Shown: in pieces, positions 33,636 through 42,825 of the stretch | Numbering within the stretch: the stretch's first letter is position 1 | How the letters are laid out: the number at the start of each line of letters is the position of its first letter | Notes under the pieces: model-generated | The model's database searches: none | Seen by the model: the letters and a program-made list of their open reading frames with translations, nothing else | What the model was told of the DNA's origin: nothing | Made by a program: the position numbers and the translations under genes | Assembly: GCA_017306245.1 (NCBI GenBank) | Contig: JAFKIY010000005.1 | Span: 114,419 to 178,418, forward strand | Length of the DNA stretch: 64,000 nt | Source of the DNA: Micrococcales bacterium | GTDB lineage: Bacteria; Actinomycetota; Actinomycetes; Actinomycetales; Microbacteriaceae | Direction of reading: 5' to 3'

Positions 33636-35108
33636 ATGGAACAGAGCGAAACGACGGCGACGGAAGTCTCCGACGAAGAACTCATCCTGCGCGCGCGGGG
33701 CGGTGATCGCACCGCGTTCGGCGAACTGTGGAAACGGCACGCGCGGTCGGGCATCACCGTTGCGCGGCGATTCACCTCGAGTCTCGACGCCGACGATCTC
33801 GTCGCGGAAGCCTTCACGCGGATCTACCAGCGAGTTCTCGACGGCGGTGGACCGGATGGCGCATTCCGCCCCTACCTGTACACGACGATTCGGAACCTCG
33901 CGAGCCGGTGGGGCACGGATCGGAACGACATCCAGATCGAAGACATCGAAGACCTGCGGGATGACAACATCCCGGAGGACCCGACCACGGTCGCACTGGA
34001 CGCGCGCCTCACAGCCAGCGCATTCCAGAGCCTTCCCCAACGGTGGCAATCCGTGCTCTGGTACACGGAAGTGGAGGGCATGACTCCGCAGGATGTCGCG
34101 CCCATCCTCGGGCTGACCGCAAACGGCGTGGCAGCGCTCGCCTACCGCGCCCGGGAGGGCCTGCGAACCGCGTGGCTCCAGGCGCACGTCTCCGAAGCGG
34201 GCGCCACAGAGGATTGCCGGTGGGCCACAGGGAGGCTCGGCGAGAACGCCCGCAACTCGCTCACCGCGAAGGAAAAAGCTCGGTTTGACCACCACCTGGC
34301 CGAATGCGAACGGTGCGGTGCGGTCGCGAACGAAGTCGACGAGGTCGGCTCCAGCATCGCCGTCGCGCTGCTCCCGCTCATCCTCGGGGCAACCGTCGGT
34401 GGCAGCCTGCTCGCGTCGATGGGTTCCGCGCAGTCAGCCTCCGCGATGTCGCTGCCTGCAGCCCCTGCCGCATTCCAGACGATGACCGGAACCGCGGTGC
34501 CGGCGGCAGCCGCGGGAGCCGCAGCGACGTCGGCCGCGACCGCGCCGGTGCTCGCCGGGGCGCTCGCCGTCACGATCGTTCTCGGCGGCGGCGCCGCAAT
34601 AGTCCTCCAGCCGACCTCCGCCGACCCGCCGCCGGCGAGTTCGGCGCAATCGGCAGACCACTCCGATCCGGACGCCGCAGCCAATGCAGCAGAACGCGAT
34701 CCCACCGCCGATCAGGCACAGCCGGGTGACGGCGGATCGGCCGGCCCGATCGGCGACATCGTCACGAGCCTCACCGACCCAATCAACGGCATCATTCCGA
34801 ACCTGCCGGTCGGGCCGGTTCCTGACCACGTCGCGCCGGACGGTCTCGTGGGCGCGCTCGTCGACCTCGACCTGAACGGGAAGGGAATGCCGGGAGCCAC
34901 CGTTTCAGCGCAGGTCGCCGACCAGGTCTACACGACGGTGGTCGCCGCGGACGGAAAGTGGGCGCTCCGCCTCACCGCACTGCCCGAAGGCGTCGGACCG
35001 ATCACCCTCAAACAGAACCTGAAGGTTCTCGGCGTGACGGTGCCCATCACAATCCCGCTCACGCTGCTTTCCGACACTCTGGGGATCACGGTCGAACTCC
35101 TGAACTGA
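33636..35108 (+). CDS. ECF sigma factor fused to anti-sigma-like zinc domain, membrane helices and external domain
   Basis: The 490-residue chain begins as an ECF sigma factor: region 2 about residues 20-90, region 4 about 125-180 (TPQDVAPILGLTANGVAALAYRAR). It continues with a zinc-finger-like segment (C...HHLAECERC, residues 190-235) as in anti-sigma factors, one or two hydrophobic helices (about 245-265 and 310-330), a Pro/Ala-rich stretch, and a C-terminal beta-rich domain (GMPGATVSAQVADQVYTTVV). This would place a sensor outside the cell on the same chain as a sigma factor. Release by proteolysis is the likely activation route (inference). The ATG with GGGGG upstream is chosen over a TTG at 33573. 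Confidence 0.87.
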   Translation: MEQSETTATEVSDEELILRARGGDRTAFGELWKRHARSGITVARRFTSSLDADDLVAEAFTRIYQRVLDGGGPDGAFRPYLYTTIRNLASRWGTDRNDIQIEDIEDLRDDNIPEDPTTVALDARLTASAFQSLPQRWQSVLWYTEVEGMTPQDVAPILGLTANGVAALAYRAREGLRTAWLQAHVSEAGATEDCRWATGRLGENARNSLTAKEKARFDHHLAECERCGAVANEVDEVGSSIAVALLPLILGATVGGSLLASMGSAQSASAMSLPAAPAAFQTMTGTAVPAAAAGAAATSAATAPVLAGALAVTIVLGGGAAIVLQPTSADPPPASSAQSADHSDPDAAANAAERDPTADQAQPGDGGSAGPIGDIVTSLTDPINGIIPNLPVGPVPDHVAPDGLVGALVDLDLNGKGMPGATVSAQVADQVYTTVVAADGKWALRLTALPEGVGPITLKQNLKVLGVTVPITIPLTLLSDTLGITVELLN

Positions 35109-35205
35109 GTTCAGAAAAATTCCAGCAAAACCGCGTCATGAGTCCGCACGGTTCGTGTCTCTTCAGGTAAGAGGGAAAGCAGCAACTCTATACCGGGGGG
35201 TATTC

Positions 35206-35240
35206 CGCCGGCAGTTCCGTCGGGTGGACTGCCGGCGTTT
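35206..35240 (+). terminator. Intrinsic-type terminator
   Basis: A perfect 10-bp stem (CGCCGGCAGT, 35206-35215, with ACTGCCGGCG, 35228-35237) is followed by TTTCCTCTGTT. It sits between the sigma-fusion gene and the convergent sdh operon. Confidence 0.65.
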
Positions 35241-35271
35241 CCTCTGTTCCCGCCAAGCGGGGGCCGAACAG

Positions 35272-36036
35272 TTAGGGCTTACCCCGCATGATCGCCTGCT
35301 TGACCTCGGCGATGGCCTGCGTGACCTGGATTCCGCGCGGGCAGGCATCCGTGCAGTTGAATGTCGTGCGGCAGCGCCACACGCCCTCGCGATCGTTCAG
35401 GATGTCCATGCGTACCTGGGAGCCCTCATCCCGTGAGTCGAAGATGAAGCGGTGCGCGTTGACGATCGCCGCCGGCCCGAAGTACTGGCCATCCGTCCAG
35501 AACACGGGGCAACTCGATGTGCACGCCGCGCACAGGATGCACTTGGTGGTGTCGTCGAACCGGGCACGCTCTTCTGAGCTCTGCAGGCGCTCCTTGCCGT
35601 CCTTCGGCTTGCTGGAGGACATGAGGAACGGCTGAACTTCGCGGAAACTGTCGAAGAACGGCTCCATGTCGACGATGAGGTCCTTCTCCAGCGGCAACCC
35701 CTTGAGCGCCTCAATGTAGATCGGCTTCGAGATATCGAGATCTTTGAGCAGCGTTTTGCAAGCCAGACGGTTGCGTCCGTTGATGCGCATCGCATCAGAG
35801 CCGCACACGCCGTGCGCGCACGACCGGCGGAACGCGAGCGAACCGTCGATCTCCCACTTGATCTTGTGCAGCGCGTCGAGCACGCGATCGGTTCCGTGCA
35901 TTTGCAGGTCGTAGTCCACCCACCGCGGCTCATTGTCGACCTCCGGGTCGAATCGGCGCACGATCATTGTCACCGTGAACGTCGGTACGACATCGTGGGC
36001 GCGGGGCCCGCCTTTTTCGAGAACGTCGGATGCCAT
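35272..36036 (-). CDS. sdhB: Succinate dehydrogenase iron-sulfur subunit
   Basis: The 254-residue protein has the ferredoxin-like N-terminal domain (FRRSCAHGVCGSDAMRING, 2Fe-2S) and the two C-terminal cluster motifs CILCAACTSSCPVFW and CTDACPRGI. It passes electrons from the flavoprotein to quinone at the membrane. The ATG overlaps the sdhA stop by one base (TAATG). It is the last gene of sdhCDAB. Confidence 0.96.
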   Translation of the reverse strand: MASDVLEKGGPRAHDVVPTFTVTMIVRRFDPEVDNEPRWVDYDLQMHGTDRVLDALHKIKWEIDGSLAFRRSCAHGVCGSDAMRINGRNRLACKTLLKDLDISKPIYIEALKGLPLEKDLIVDMEPFFDSFREVQPFLMSSSKPKDGKERLQSSEERARFDDTTKCILCAACTSSCPVFWTDGQYFGPAAIVNAHRFIFDSRDEGSQVRMDILNDREGVWRCRTTFNCTDACPRGIQVTQAIAEVKQAIMRGKP

Positions 36037-37835
36037 TAGTACTTTCTTTCCGTCGGCGGGTAGTTCGTGATGACGACCGGTTTCCAGTCGAGCTTGATGT
36101 GGTCGTCCGCGACAGCGGACTCGGCGTCACCGGTCAGGTACGCCATCGTGTGGACCATGAGGTTCTCGTCGTCCCGTTTCGGGTAGTCCTCCCGCATGTG
36201 GGCGCCGCGGCTCTCCTTGCGGTTGCGCGCCGAGTACACGACGACTTCGGCGAGATCGAGCAGGAAGCCCAGCTCTACGGCCTCGAGCAGGTCGGTGTTG
36301 AATCGTTTGCCCTTGTCCTGCACCTGCACGTTGCGGTAGCGGGCGCGCAGGGTTTTGATGAGGTCGCCCACCTCGCGCAGCGAGTCGTCGGTGCGGAACA
36401 CCTGAGCGTTGCGGTCCATCGCCTCCTGAAGCTCGCGCCGGATGACCGCGATGCGCTCGCTGCCGTCCCCGCTGCGAACGTGGTCGAGAAGCTTCCGCAC
36501 CCCGGCCGTGGGGTCCTTCGGCAATGCCACCCAGTCCGCCTTCTTCGCGTACGCGGCCGCATTGTTGCCGGCGCGTTTGCCGAACACGTTGATGTCGAGC
36601 AGGGAGTTCGTGCCGAGCCGGTTCGAACCGTGCACGCTCACGCACGCGCATTCGCCTGCGGCGTACAGGCCGGGCACGGTCTCGGTGTTGCTGCGCAGCA
36701 CCTCTGCGTCATTGGTTGTCGGGATGCCGCCCATCGCGTAGTGCGCTGTCGGCAGAACTGGAACGGGCTCCGTGTACGGTTCGACGCCCAGATAGGTGCG
36801 GGCGAACTCGGTGATGTCGGGAAGCTTCGCGTCGATGACGGCCGGCTCGAGGTGGGTGATGTCGAGGTAGAGGTAGTCCTTGTACGGGCCCGCCCCCCGC
36901 CCTTCGCGGATTTCGGTGGCCATGGACCGGGCGACGATATCCCGGGGCGCGAGGTCCTTGATGGTGGGGGCGTAGCGCTCCATGAAGCGTTCACCGTCCG
37001 AGTTTCGCAGGATCGCGCCTTCGCCGCGGGCGGCCTCCGACAGCAGGATGCCGAGCCCGGCCAGCCCGGTCGGGTGGAATTGGAAGAACTCCATGTCCTC
37101 CAGCGGCAATCCCTTGCGCCACATGATGCCGACGCCGTCCCCGGTGAGTGTGTGCGCGTTGGAGGTGGTCTTGAATATCTTGCCGAAACCGCCGGTCGCG
37201 AAGATGATCGACTTGCCCTGGAAGACGTGCAATTCGCCCGTGGCGAGTTCGTAGGCGACGACCCCCGCCGGCCGGGTTTCCCCCTTGACCTCGGTCATGA
37301 GCAAATCGAGCACGTAGAACTCGTTGAAGAAGTTGATTCCGTGCTTGACGCAGTTCTGGTAGAGCGTCTGCAGGATCATGTGCCCGGTGCGGTCGGCCGC
37401 GTAGCACGCCCTGCGCACGGGGGCTTTGCCGTGTTCGCGGGTGTGCCCGCCGAACCGGCGCTGATCGATGCGGCCTTCCGGTGTGCGGTTGAACGGGAGG
37501 CCCATGTTCTCCAGGTCGATGACCGCGTCGATGGCTTCCTTGGCGAGAATCTCCGCCGCATCCTGATCGACGAGGTAGTCGCCGCCCTTGACGGTGTCGT
37601 AGGTGTGCCACTCCCAGTTGTCTTCTTCGACGTTCGCCAGGGCGGCGGCCATTCCGCCCTGCGCTGCCCCCGTGTGGGAACGCGTCGGGTACAGCTTGGA
37701 AATGACGGCCGTGCTCACCTGCGGTCCCGCCTCGATCGCCGCGCGCATCCCTGCACCGCCCGCGCCGACTATCACCACATCGTGCTTGTGGTAGTGCACT
37801 CCGTCGATGAGCTCACCCTGCTCTGACTGCGCCAT
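36036..37835 (-). CDS. sdhA: Succinate dehydrogenase flavoprotein subunit
   Basis: The 599-residue protein begins [20 protein letters not shown] (FAD site), has [14 protein letters not shown] with the FAD-linking histidine region, the active-site HPTGL and REGRG segments, and TAHYAMGG. It oxidises succinate to fumarate in the TCA cycle. The ATG at 37835 is preferred over an upstream in-frame ATG because it lies 2 bases after the sdhD stop. Confidence 0.96.
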   Translation of the reverse strand: MAQSEQGELIDGVHYHKHDVVIVGAGGAGMRAAIEAGPQVSTAVISKLYPTRSHTGAAQGGMAAALANVEEDNWEWHTYDTVKGGDYLVDQDAAEILAKEAIDAVIDLENMGLPFNRTPEGRIDQRRFGGHTREHGKAPVRRACYAADRTGHMILQTLYQNCVKHGINFFNEFYVLDLLMTEVKGETRPAGVVAYELATGELHVFQGKSIIFATGGFGKIFKTTSNAHTLTGDGVGIMWRKGLPLEDMEFFQFHPTGLAGLGILLSEAARGEGAILRNSDGERFMERYAPTIKDLAPRDIVARSMATEIREGRGAGPYKDYLYLDITHLEPAVIDAKLPDITEFARTYLGVEPYTEPVPVLPTAHYAMGGIPTTNDAEVLRSNTETVPGLYAAGECACVSVHGSNRLGTNSLLDINVFGKRAGNNAAAYAKKADWVALPKDPTAGVRKLLDHVRSGDGSERIAVIRRELQEAMDRNAQVFRTDDSLREVGDLIKTLRARYRNVQVQDKGKRFNTDLLEAVELGFLLDLAEVVVYSARNRKESRGAHMREDYPKRDDENLMVHTMAYLTGDAESAVADDHIKLDWKPVVITNYPPTERKY

Positions 37836-37837
37836 CG

Positions 37838-38284
37838 TCAACCTGCCGAGCAGAAGGTCGGGAGCAGGTTGGCCGCCGCACCTGCCGGGCACGGGTCAAA
37901 GGTAAATATCACGAGAGTTCCCAGGATGAGGAGGACGATGGTTGCCGCCAGGATGGCGCCTTTGAGGATGAGGTTGACGAGGTTGTTTCGGGCGTAATCG
38001 TTGGTGATGGTGCGCATGCCGTTCGCACCGTGGATGAGGGCCAGCCAGAGCAGGAGGGTGTCCCACCACTGCCAGAACGGGTTGGAGAGCTTTCCGCCGA
38101 CGAACGCGAAGTCGAGCGCCTTGACGCCGTCGCCGATCATGAGGTTGACGAAGAGGTGCCCGAAAATCAGCACGACGAGCGCAACGCCGCTCACGCGCAT
38201 GTAAATCCAGCCCCACTTTTCCCAGTTGATGCCTCCGCGGCGCACGGTGCGTGGGGCGCGGGGAGTTTCGATGCTCACGGTCAT
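37838..38284 (-). CDS. sdhD: Succinate dehydrogenase membrane anchor subunit D
   Basis: The 148-residue protein has three membrane helices, with a likely heme histidine in [12 protein letters not shown] and [12 protein letters not shown] in the second helix. Together with SdhC it binds heme b and quinone. It lies 5 bases after sdhC and 2 bases before sdhA. Confidence 0.88.
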   Translation of the reverse strand: MTVSIETPRAPRTVRRGGINWEKWGWIYMRVSGVALVVLIFGHLFVNLMIGDGVKALDFAFVGGKLSNPFWQWWDTLLLWLALIHGANGMRTITNDYARNNLVNLILKGAILAATIVLLILGTLVIFTFDPCPAGAAANLLPTFCSAG

Positions 38285-38289
38285 GGCGG

Positions 38290-38739
38290 TTACTCGCTAA
38301 ACACGTTGATCAGGTGGCGCGGCACGAATCCGACCAGCAGGACGATCCAGAGGATGATGACGATCCACTGGAGAAGCTTTTGGTGCTTTGTTCCCCACGC
38401 CCAAAAGTCGATGAGGATGATCCGCAGCCCGTTGAGCGCGTGGAGTCCGATGGCGGCGACGAGAGCGACTTCGCCCAATCCCATGATCGGGTTCTTGTAC
38501 GTGCCGATCACCGCGTTGTACGCCTCGGGGCTGACTCTCACGAGTGCGGTGTCGAGAATGTGAACGAGGAGAAAGAAGAAGATCGCGACACCGGTGATCC
38601 GGTGAAGCACCCACGACCACATGCCGGGGTCACCGCGATAGACGATCCCTGCCGGAGCCTTTGGTTTGCTGAACTTGGGGAGTGAGTACTTGCCTCGCGG
38701 TGCCGATGGCACCGCTGTTCCCACCGATTTGCCAGGCAC
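38290..38739 (-). CDS. sdhC: Succinate dehydrogenase cytochrome b subunit C
   Basis: The 149-residue protein has three membrane helices and the SdhC pattern SWVLHRITGVAIFFFLLVH with conserved histidines, then GLHALNGLRIIL. The start chosen is a GTG at 38739 preceded by AGGAAGG at six bases. Longer readings from 38838 have no ribosome site and cross a TAGACT box near 38807. It is the first gene of the operon and is divergent to manC. Confidence 0.88.
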   Translation of the reverse strand: MPGKSVGTAVPSAPRGKYSLPKFSKPKAPAGIVYRGDPGMWSWVLHRITGVAIFFFLLVHILDTALVRVSPEAYNAVIGTYKNPIMGLGEVALVAAIGLHALNGLRIILIDFWAWGTKHQKLLQWIVIILWIVLLVGFVPRHLINVFSE

Positions 38740-38823
38740 GACCAACCTTCCTGCAGATGTGCAATCGCGAGTGCGACAGTAGCTCTCGCACCATCGACAC
38801 TGCCAGTCTATTCCCGCGTTCGC

Positions 38824-38829
38824 TAGTCT
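38824..38829 (+). promoter_or_regulatory. -10 box TAGTCT of the leaderless manC gene
   Basis: TAGTCT, then seven bases, then the ATG at 38837. On the opposite strand TAGACT at about 38807-38812 may serve sdhC. Confidence 0.5.
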
Positions 38830-38836
38830 GAACGCC

Positions 38837-39958
38837 ATGACAACTAGTGGGAAGGCGCAGGATCGCTTCTACAGCGTCATCCCGGCGGGGGGAATCGGGT
38901 CGCGGTTGTGGCCGCTGTCGCGCGCGGATGCGCCCAAGTTCCTCCACGATCTCACCGGCTCGGGGAAGACGCTCCTTCGGGGCACCTGGGAGCGGCTGGA
39001 GCCGCTCTCCGGTCCGGACCGGATTATGGTGGTGACCGGTCGGGCGCACCGGGCGGCGGTCGAAGCACAGATCCCGGAGCTGGCCGACCTGAACGTCGTT
39101 CTGGAGAGCGAACCGAGGGAGTCGTCGGCGGCGATCGGCCTGGCCGCGGCGATCCTCCACCACCGCGAGCCCGACGTGATCATCGGCTCCTTCGCTGCCG
39201 ACCACGTCATTTCCGACGAAGACGGATTCCAGCGCGCGGTGCGGGAAGCGATCGCGGCCGCCGATGCCGGCTACATTGCGACCATCGGGATCACCCCGAC
39301 GGAGCCGGCGATCGGGTTCGGCTACATCCATTGCGACGGCGCCCTCGGTATCGATGGCGCGCCGGGCGCGGCGAAAGCGGATCGATTCGTGGAGAAACCC
39401 AGTGTTGAGGTTGCCAGGGAGTATCTGGCCGACGGCAACTACCTCTGGAATGCCGGGATGTTCATTTCGCGCGCCGACCGCCTCCTGGAGCAGCTCGGCG
39501 AAAGCCAGCCCGAGCTCCTCGCCGGCCTGACCGAGCTCGCCGAGGCATGGGACACCGACCGTCGCGGCGCGGTCGTCGACACAGTGTGGCCAGGCCTGGC
39601 GAAGATCGCCATCGACTACACCGTCGCGGAGCCGGCCGCGGCGAGCGGCAACCTCGCGGTGGTGCCGGGGAATTTCGACTGGGATGACGTCGGGGATTTT
39701 GCTGCGATCGCGAAACTTCACTCCGGCGGACGGTCCTCGGACCTGGCCATCCTGGGGGAAAATGCGCGCGTGCTTTCGGACGCGTCGAGCGGCGTCGTGG
39801 TGAGCCAGACCGGCCGTTTGATCTCGCTGATCGGCGTCACGGACATCGTCGTGGTGGACACTCCGGATGCACTTTTGGTGACCACGAGCGCGAATGCGCA
39901 GCGGGTGAAGACGGTTGTCGACGCGTTGAAGGTCTCCGGGCGCAGCGACATCCTGTAA
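38837..39958 (+). CDS. manC: Mannose-1-phosphate guanylyltransferase
   Basis: The 373-residue nucleotidyltransferase starts with PAGGIGSRLWPLSRADAPKF, the pyrophosphorylase loop of GDP-mannose synthases, and has FVEKPS and YLWNAGMF further on. It makes GDP-mannose for cell-wall mannan, lipoglycan or exopolysaccharide. It lacks the C-terminal isomerase half of bifunctional AlgA-type enzymes. It stands alone between sdh and the nucleoside region. Confidence 0.92.
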   Translation: MTTSGKAQDRFYSVIPAGGIGSRLWPLSRADAPKFLHDLTGSGKTLLRGTWERLEPLSGPDRIMVVTGRAHRAAVEAQIPELADLNVVLESEPRESSAAIGLAAAILHHREPDVIIGSFAADHVISDEDGFQRAVREAIAAADAGYIATIGITPTEPAIGFGYIHCDGALGIDGAPGAAKADRFVEKPSVEVAREYLADGNYLWNAGMFISRADRLLEQLGESQPELLAGLTELAEAWDTDRRGAVVDTVWPGLAKIAIDYTVAEPAAASGNLAVVPGNFDWDDVGDFAAIAKLHSGGRSSDLAILGENARVLSDASSGVVVSQTGRLISLIGVTDIVVVDTPDALLVTTSANAQRVKTVVDALKVSGRSDIL

Positions 39959-40060
39959 ACCGCAGGTCAACCCCTGTTGCAGGTTGATAACCTTTCGACT
40001 TTGTCCGCCCATTTGGGTTGTCCAGACGCTCGCTTCATTGGGTAACCTGTACCAATATCG

Positions 40061-40079
40061 CCGTGGCACCGCGCCACGG
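40061..40079 (+). promoter_or_regulatory. Hairpin in the leader of the PnrA-type lipoprotein gene
   Basis: CCGTGGC-ACCGC-GCCACGG ends about 6 bases before the TTGGAGG ribosome site and follows a plausible -10 box TAACCT (40043-40048). It may steady the mRNA or tune translation. Confidence 0.4.
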
Positions 40080-40098
40080 CAGCACCTTGGAGGACACC

Positions 40099-41184
40099 TT
40101 GAGAATCACCTCACGAAAGTCCGCGTTGAGCGGACTCGCACTGGTCGGAGTCAGCACCCTGCTGCTCGCCGGCTGTGCATCAGCACCCGAAACCCCAAGC
40201 GGCAGCCCGGCGCCCGGCGCCTCAAACTTCAAGCCGTGCATGGTCTCCGACTCCGGCGGGTTCGACGACAAGTCGTTCAACCAGATTGGTAAGGAAGGCC
40301 TCGACGCTGCGGCCAAGGACCTCGGTGTCAAGCCGATCGAAGTTGAGTCGCAGGCTGAGACCGACTACGCCAGCAACATCGACAACCTGGTCAGCGACGG
40401 CTGCAACATCATCGTGACGGTGGGCTTCCTGCTCGCCGACGCGACGAAGGCAGCGGCAACGGCCAACCCCGATGTCGACTTTGCGATCATCGACGACAGC
40501 TCGATTAGCCTTCCGAACGTCAAGCCGATCGTGTTCGACACGGCCCAGGCCGCATTCCTCGCAGGCTACGCCGCGGCGAGCTACTCGAAGTCCGGCATCG
40601 TCGGAACCTTCGGTGGCATCCCGATCCCGCCCGTGACGATCTTCATGGACGGCTTCGTCGACGGTGTGAACTACTACAACACCGCCAAGGGCAAGAACGT
40701 CAAGGCCCTCGGATGGGATGTTGCGAAGCAGGACGGCGCGTTCACCGGTGGCTTCGACGCCAACGACACCGCAAAGTCCACCGCGCAGAACCTGATCGAC
40801 CAGGGCGCTGACGTGATCCTTCCGGTCGGTGGCCCGATCTACAAGAGCGCTGCTCAGGCGATCAAGGACTCAGGCAAGGACATCGCGCTCATCGGCGTTG
40901 ACGCCGACGTCACCCAGACTGACCCGAGCATTGCAGACATCCTGCTCACCTCGGTCATGAAGGGCATCGCTGTCGGTGTTTCCGACGTCGTGAAGAGCAC
41001 TGCCGACGGCAAGTTCGACAACAGCCCGTTCGTGGGTACTCTCGCAAACGGTGGAGTCGGCATCGCGCCGTTCCACAGCTTCGAGAGCAAGGTCGACCCG
41101 GGCCTGCAGGGCGAACTTGACGCTCTGAAGGCTGACATTGTCAGCGGCAAGGTCAAGGTCGAATCCCCGTCTTCGCCTAAGTAG
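40099..41184 (+). CDS. BMP-family (PnrA-like) nucleoside-binding lipoprotein
   Basis: The 361-residue protein has a signal peptide with lipobox LLLAGC and a type 1 periplasmic-binding fold (VSDSGGFDDKSFNQIGKEGL, YASNIDNLVSDGCNIIV, VGTFGGIPIPPVTIFMDGF). BMP/PnrA proteins bind purine or pyrimidine nucleosides for ABC import. The start is a TTG at 40099 with a strong GGAGG site. The ABC genes follow after a strong hairpin, which would let this high-copy component be made in excess. Confidence 0.92.
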   Translation: MRITSRKSALSGLALVGVSTLLLAGCASAPETPSGSPAPGASNFKPCMVSDSGGFDDKSFNQIGKEGLDAAAKDLGVKPIEVESQAETDYASNIDNLVSDGCNIIVTVGFLLADATKAAATANPDVDFAIIDDSSISLPNVKPIVFDTAQAAFLAGYAAASYSKSGIVGTFGGIPIPPVTIFMDGFVDGVNYYNTAKGKNVKALGWDVAKQDGAFTGGFDANDTAKSTAQNLIDQGADVILPVGGPIYKSAAQAIKDSGKDIALIGVDADVTQTDPSIADILLTSVMKGIAVGVSDVVKSTADGKFDNSPFVGTLANGGVGIAPFHSFESKVDPGLQGELDALKADIVSGKVKVESPSSPK

Positions 41185-41203
41185 ACGGCAGAGACACAGT
41201 ACG

Positions 41204-41238
41204 ACTCGGGGAGACCAGCTTCGCTGGTCTCCCCGAGT
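41204..41238 (+). terminator. Strong hairpin between the binding-protein and ABC transporter genes
   Basis: A perfect 16-bp stem (A41204-C41219 with G41223-T41238, loop TTC) starts about 20 bases after the stop codon. There is no long T run, so it is probably a partial terminator or an mRNA 3' protection structure. Confidence 0.75.
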
Positions 41239-41310
41239 TCGTTGTAGGCTTCCAAAACACGCCAGTGCATGAATTCGGCAGCGTTGCCCGATGAACAGGA
41301 ACCGACAGTT

Positions 41311-42825
41311 ATGAAGCTCGAACTTCGCGGCATCACGAAGAGGTTTGGTGCGTTAGTTGCGAACGATCACATTGACTTGATTGTCGAAGCGGGCGAAATT
41401 CACTGCCTGCTCGGCGAGAACGGCGCAGGCAAGTCGACGTTGATGAACGTCCTGTACGGCCTGTATCAGGCCGACGAGGGCGAGATTCTGCTGGACGACA
41501 AGGTGCAGCATTTCGCGGGGCCAGGGGATGCCATGGCGGCCGGAATCGGCATGGTCCACCAGCACTTCATGCTCATTCCCGTTTTCACCGTCGCCGAGAA
41601 TGTGATGCTTGGGCACGAGCCGACAAAATTCGGCGGACGCCTGGATGTCGCGGCCGCGCGTGAGCAGGTGCGCGAAATTTCCGCCCGATTCGGTTTCGAC
41701 CTCGACCCGGATGCGATCGTCGGCGACCTTCCGGTCGGCGTGCAGCAGCGTGTGGAGATCATCAAGGCACTCTCGCGGGATGCCAAAGTCCTGGTTTTCG
41801 ATGAGCCGACAGCGGTGCTCACCCCGCAGGAAACCGATGAGCTCATGGTCATCATGAAACAGCTCAGGGACACCGGCACGTCGATCGTCTTCATCACCCA
41901 CAAACTGCGCGAGGTGCGCGAGGTCGCAGACAAGATCACGGTCATCCGGCTGGGCAAGGTCGTCGGCGAAGCGTCGCCCACCGCGAGCAACACCGAGCTC
42001 GCGTCCATGATGGTCGGCCGCGCCGTCGAACTGATGATCGAGAAGGGCAAGGCGAAACTCGGCGATCCGTCCCTGGTGGTAGACGCTTTGAGCGTCATCG
42101 ACCCGATCGGGCAGCTCGTCGTCAACAAGATCAGTTTCGACATCAAGGCCGGGGAGATCGTCGCCATTGCGGGCGTTCAGGGCAACGGCCAAACAGAGCT
42201 CGTCGAAGCCATCATGGGGCTCCAGCCGAATGTGGTGGGGAAGATCAGCCTGAACGGCGTCCCGCTTGTCGGGTTGGGGGTCAGGAAGATCCTCGACGCC
42301 GGCGTGGGCTTCGTCCCGGAGGACCGCAACGAAGACGGATTGGTTTCCGAGTTCTCCGTTGCCGAAAACCTCATGCTCGACCGCGCCAATGGCGAGCCGT
42401 TCGTGCGTTTCGGCAACCTTCAGCTGGACACTCTTGCCGACTTCGCCGAACACAAGCTGACCGAGTTCGACATCCGCGCGCAGGGCATCGGAACGCCAGC
42501 CGGCAAACTCTCCGGCGGGAATCAGCAGAAAGTTGTTTTGGCCAGGGAATTGAGCCGCGAACTTGCCCTGCTGGTTGCCGCCCAACCAACACGCGGCCTC
42601 GATGTCGGTTCGGTGGAGTTCGTTCACACCAGAATCGTCGAGACCAGAGATGCCGGGGTGCCGGTGCTCGTGGTTTCGACGGAACTCGACGAAGTAGTTG
42701 CGCTGGCCGACCGAATCGTGGTCATGTATCGAGGAGGAATCGTGGGCATTGTCCCCGGAGACACCCCGAGAGATGTTCTGGGGCTCATGATGGCCGGCGA
42801 AGTCCCCGGAGGTAAGGCAGCATGA
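41311..42825 (+). CDS. Nucleoside ABC transporter ATP-binding protein (two ATPase domains)
   Basis: The 504-residue protein carries two ABC domains in tandem. The first has LGENGAGKST, LPVGVQQRVEI and VLVFDEPTAVL. The second has a degenerate P-loop GVQGNGQTELVE and LSGGNQQKVVLAREL. This is the layout of sugar- and nucleoside-type importers (RbsA, YufO/NupA). The start at ATG 41311 has AGGA upstream. It overlaps the first permease gene. Confidence 0.92.
   Translation: MKLELRGITKRFGALVANDHIDLIVEAGEIHCLLGENGAGKSTLMNVLYGLYQADEGEILLDDKVQHFAGPGDAMAAGIGMVHQHFMLIPVFTVAENVMLGHEPTKFGGRLDVAAAREQVREISARFGFDLDPDAIVGDLPVGVQQRVEIIKALSRDAKVLVFDEPTAVLTPQETDELMVIMKQLRDTGTSIVFITHKLREVREVADKITVIRLGKVVGEASPTASNTELASMMVGRAVELMIEKGKAKLGDPSLVVDALSVIDPIGQLVVNKISFDIKAGEIVAIAGVQGNGQTELVEAIMGLQPNVVGKISLNGVPLVGLGVRKILDAGVGFVPEDRNEDGLVSEFSVAENLMLDRANGEPFVRFGNLQLDTLADFAEHKLTEFDIRAQGIGTPAGKLSGGNQQKVVLARELSRELALLVAAQPTRGLDVGSVEFVHTRIVETRDAGVPVLVVSTELDEVVALADRIVVMYRGGIVGIVPGDTPRDVLGLMMAGEVPGGKAA

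Noticed and set aside
33588..35203. TATACCGG at about 33592 and again at about 35189 as a paired sigma-factor promoter or operator
   Set aside because: An 8-base match around the sigma-fusion gene could be chance, and the second copy precedes no gene.
36030..37826. A 598-codon open frame on the plus strand
   Set aside because: It mirrors sdhA exactly, has no motifs and no ribosome site.
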